This document shows, one piece after another, positions 60,767 to 64,000 of a stretch of 64,000 bases of DNA; the stretch's first letter is position 1, and each line of letters begins with the position of its first letter. Location of the stretch: NCBI GenBank assembly GCA_951230915.1, contig OX579639.1:12462001-12526000 (forward strand). The letters run 5' to 3'. The notes beneath the pieces are model-generated. The model was given only the letters and a program-made list of their open reading frames with translations. It was not told the DNA's origin and made no database searches. The translations under genes were made by a program, and so were the position numbers. The stretch is from Antitrichia curtipendula (lineage: Eukaryota; Streptophyta; Bryopsida; Hypnales; Leucodontaceae).

Positions 60767-63726
60767 ATGGCGAATTCCAATGAAGACGTGTGGCACTACG
60801 TGTACGAGGCTTTGCAGAACGTGCGCTGCTTGCAACTACTACTCTTCCACCGCGCTCTCTCTCCGGAACACGACTGCGTCAATTTCACCGCCGTTGTCGT
60901 CCGCCATGGCTCCCTGCGGTGCGCTTGGGACTCTCCAACTGGGACTTCGCATTCCCTGGAGGTTCCTTTACCCGCTTGTCTGCTGGACCTCTCGCTCCCC
61001 GTTCGCTGCTGGACAAGGCAGGACCACGTGGAGATTCGGCTGGGATTACTGTCGCTCGATCCTGCGTTGTATGCACTGCAGCTGAGTCTCGAGGACGAGA
61101 GCGTGGATGTGAATGCTGTTCGAGAAAATGAGGCCAAGCCCTTCTCAGTGGACTTCGGTATGTGCTGCGGTTCCTTAGTTTAACTCTTTTAAGGATCATG
61201 GATTCATTGTTTTAAGAAAACCATTTTGGTTGATCAGGCTTTGGAAAGTATAATGGAAAGGGGATGGGTTTTTGTCTTACTAGAATGAGTAAAGAACGTT
61301 GCATTGGCTGGTCAAAAGACAATAGTTTTTGAAACAAGGATTAATCTTCTCTGAACCTTTCAAAATTCTTTAGAAAAACTTGCGACCAAATAATGGCTTC
61401 TTGGTCTTTAGAGGGTTAAATTGCATGTTGTATTGGAAATTCACAGGCTTGGTAAAGGAATTGACAAGCATCGCTCTGTTGGAGCGACATGGAGCAGGGT
61501 TAGGGTTTTTTAGGGTTTTAGGGTTTAGGGAGTGGACGTTGATAAGTTTCTTGGTTTTTGAGTCATGCAGTAGGGGCTGTCAAAGCTTGCAATTTCTGCC
61601 ACGCGATTCTGTCGTTCTTTTTTAAATCCGGTTCTACCCGATTTCGAGCCCCAGAATCACGTCTCGAAGCACTAGCCTCTTTAATTTTAGACCGCCTTCA
61701 TTCTTGGAGCACAAGACTTGACCTTTGACACCCTTATCCATCGATTTGGAAGTACTGGGGATGACTAACATCGTAGATTTTGAACTGGATCTTTGTTCTC
61801 AATGTACGTGCCGACATATTAATCATCAAAGGTTAATTAACTGAACTGCTAACCCCAATCACACTAACCAAGTCGCAGCAGTTACCTAAGATCGCTGCAG
61901 TAAGCCTCGGACGATATTTGGGAGAATTTTGTCTTGTGTAGATTGAATAAATGGAAAAGACATTTTTTCTAATTTGTTTTCTCTAATGTGTGTAAGTATT
62001 TACTGCGTGGGAGCTTTTGGTTGGGTTACCGACAGATGCTCAGGCTCTGGAATCAGGTGATGGGGTCCAGTTTTTCTGTAGAACTTGCTCGTGTCAACTT
62101 ACGAATGCACCTTTCAGGTACCACGATACTTTACACGATGAATTTAGGTTTACTTGATTGATGAGAAGCTTTAAAGATACCATGCATATATCTACCCTAT
62201 GCAGGGTGGATGATTCGTCCCAGTTGATTTGACTGTTACTCGATCCTACGATTCCTTACCAAGATATTTGCACGATAGGCTGAGGTATAGCTTACTGAAT
62301 TTATGTTGACGATGTGCAGTATGATGTACGGTTGCATATGTTCAGTTGCCCTTTTTAAAAAAAAGGATTAATGTATTATTTTCCTTCTAGATTTCTGTGA
62401 CGAATTTGGGATGTAAATTTGTTGCACTTTTGCAGACGTATCATAGAAGTTCCATCCCTGGACTGGCGTGAAGTATCAGAGCATTTCTATGGAAACTGTT
62501 GTTGCGCATCTTTTGGAGCTCAAGCTGCGTTGCTTGCTGCAAGGTTTCAGCAACTGCTGACTTCAGCAGAAGGGACTTGTCTTGTTGCATCTACGACATG
62601 CATTGTGCACAAAGGGGATGTTATCACATCTGAAGCTGACAGAGATGGACCTGCTGCTGCAAATCTGTTGCATTGCGGGAAAATTGATAGCGATCCATGT
62701 GTCGGTCACATTGAAGTGGAAACCTCCCATTTACACATATCTGAACATGAGGATAGGAAGCAGAAGGCGGATGAATCTTCAAAGAATAAGTTTTGTGCAG
62801 GTGATAGCAACGGCTCTGAACATTATTCAACCAAATTAGAAGTGAATTCGGGAAGTGATAATAAGCCTCATCATGATCAAAATGGTGGGGATGGAAGGAC
62901 AACAGCCGAAGAAATACAGGAGGGATACGTTTTGGGTAATAAAGTCTCACCTGAAGGATTTGAAAGCACACTTCATGAGGACACAGTTGAAGAGCCTTGT
63001 TGTTCATCTGACTGTTCTTCTAGAAAATCTGCCTCAACAGAATTTTCCTCTCTGATGGAAGGAAAATATGAGAGTCCAGAGAGCCTTGGTAATGGGTTTA
63101 TGGCAGGGTCGCAGAGTGAGGTGCTTGACTGGGAACCATTCTATTGCCGTACTTGCTCATCACTAGTAGGTGCGAGGCATGATGACAGCAGCAAGAATGG
63201 CCTGCAATTCTTCAAGTGCCAGATCTCCACGGATAAATCGGTTCCAAGCTCTAGCAATCTTTTTAGGTGAGTGAATTCTCTTGCGTGTGCATCATCCCTG
63301 TGAAATTCATTTGACGGGATGAGATCTTAAATGGTTTTAGTACCTTATTCATCCTGTTCAATCCTGATTGGTTGTTTTTGTTGTATACAGGGAGCACACT
63401 CTCGAAAGGTTGTTCACGCATGAGTTAGCAAAGGATACAGAGAGCAATTCCTCGTATCGATATGTCGTGCGGAGTTTTCAAACAGGGGCTGCTCTTCTGC
63501 AGCTTGTCCTCCTAAACCAAAGTGCGTTAGTCAGCTCTGGCACGTGCCTTCCGACAAGTACCCCAAACAGTGGAGATACAGCTTTGGGATCCGCAGGGCC
63601 TGGTTGCCAAGCTGAACACGCAAAACTCAATGACACTCATGACAGGAAACCTGGAAACGTTTCCCTGAAGACTGTGGTCAAATTCATGTTCTGCGATTGC
63701 AGGATCCTAGGGTTGGAGGAGTTAAG
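60767..63726 (+). CDS. UBE3D-like HECT-like E2-binding ubiquitin ligase (partial, runs off the window)
   Basis: Relatives bind E2 ubiquitin-conjugating enzymes through a HECT-like (HECT_2) fold. Exons: 60767-61157, 62036-62117, 62436-63266, 63391-63726, all GT-AG with phases 1, 2, 2, 2 joining in frame (about 546 residues so far). Family landmarks: VQFFCRTCSCQL (exon 2), VPSLDWREVSEHFYGNCCC then ASFG (start of exon 3), VLDWEPFYCRTCSSLVG (end of exon 3), and YVVRSFQTGAALLQLVLLNQ then VVKFMFCDC (exon 4). The paired Cys motifs are probable zinc ligands. The middle of exon 3 is a hydrophilic, probably disordered insert. Start: ATG at 60767 (MANSNEDVW); the frame is open upstream but has no earlier ATG. 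The splice donor GTATGA at 63727 begins an intron that continues to about the window edge; the C-terminal exon(s) lie outside. Confidence 0.85.
61496..61531 (+). repeat. Short interstitial telomere-like repeat in UBE3D-like intron 1
   Basis: Four to five imperfect TTTAGGG units in the first intron (61158-62035). The intron otherwise holds no recognisable feature. Confidence 0.75.
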
Positions 63727-64000
63727 GTATGAATCTGACTTGTTAACACACTTTTGTGAATCACATTTTCGAGGTCATCGTGTGAGAAAATCAGATTTAT
63801 TTCATGTGATGGTCGTTAAAATATGCTTGTAATGGAAAAAAAAATCTGGAATTGGGTCTCTTGTGAAACGAGAATATTAGGCCTGAGGAGGGTATTTAGA
63901 TCTCTGGGCCCTCTATTTTAAGTCTCTCAAACAATCAATCATTGCTAAATCTTGAAATCACGTAGTTTGCAAGTTTGCACCTTATTTAATTGCATTGCCT

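Noticed and set aside
60885..61199. Minus-strand frames opposite the UBE3D-like exon 1
   Set aside because: Shadow frames in the GC-rich first exon; the plus-strand protein matches a known family and splices correctly.
1..64000. CRISPR array, bacterial operon features, tRNA or rRNA genes
   Set aside because: The DNA is plant nuclear; the tandem arrays lack spacer structure, and I found no convincing tRNA or rRNA sequence by eye.

Overview
The window is plant nuclear DNA. Both recognisable host genes have many introns, and the space between them is AT-rich and packed with transposable elements. A MIKC-type MADS-box gene, together with DNA transposons that include a piggyBac element (uncommon in seed plants), suggests a land plant and perhaps a seedless one (bryophyte, lycophyte or fern). 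The species cannot be fixed from the sequence.

Layout. Positions 1-7300 hold a small CACTA-type element and a minus-strand classical MIKC MADS-box gene. Its K-box exon lengths (62, 100, 42, 42 nt) are canonical, one intron is GC-AG, and a hairpin lies in an intron. Positions 7300-20370 are mostly AT-rich DNA with a MITE and a foldback element and no gene I can support. Positions 20370-23160 carry non-autonomous piggyBac-like elements bounded by TTAA. Positions 23329-30530 are an almost complete PIF/Harbinger transposon: TTA target duplications, about 30-bp terminal inverted repeats, a transposase with a single stop codon, and a convergent six-exon helper gene with a single obvious stop. A short relative with the same termini follows at 30935-31301. 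At 32511-33544 a foldback element has been invaded by a piggyBac-type element.

Positions 38322-44572 are bounded by piggyBac-type ends and contain a full piggyBac transposase frame interrupted by three TGA codons, plus a decayed second gene. A hairpin-forming satellite (77-bp unit, 231-bp higher-order period) fills 44690-46425. More piggyBac derivatives follow, one of them a large palindrome. Positions 48507-49966 and 57194-57770 carry two diverged, decayed copies of an unfamiliar protein with a RING-like Cys/His cluster (copy 1 only) and a possible 2-oxoglutarate/Fe(II) dioxygenase core. From 60767 to the right edge runs a UBE3D-like (HECT-like E2-binding) gene on the plus strand, cut off by the window. 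Its start codon lies in the third copy of a 153-156-bp tandem repeat.

How it fits together. The two host genes are unrelated in function and only flank a transposon-dense interval. Within the interval, the Harbinger and piggyBac transposases are the plausible sources of movement for the short elements sharing their termini. Every stop codon in the two large transposons can be explained by one C-to-T or G-to-A change, as expected of methylated plant transposons.
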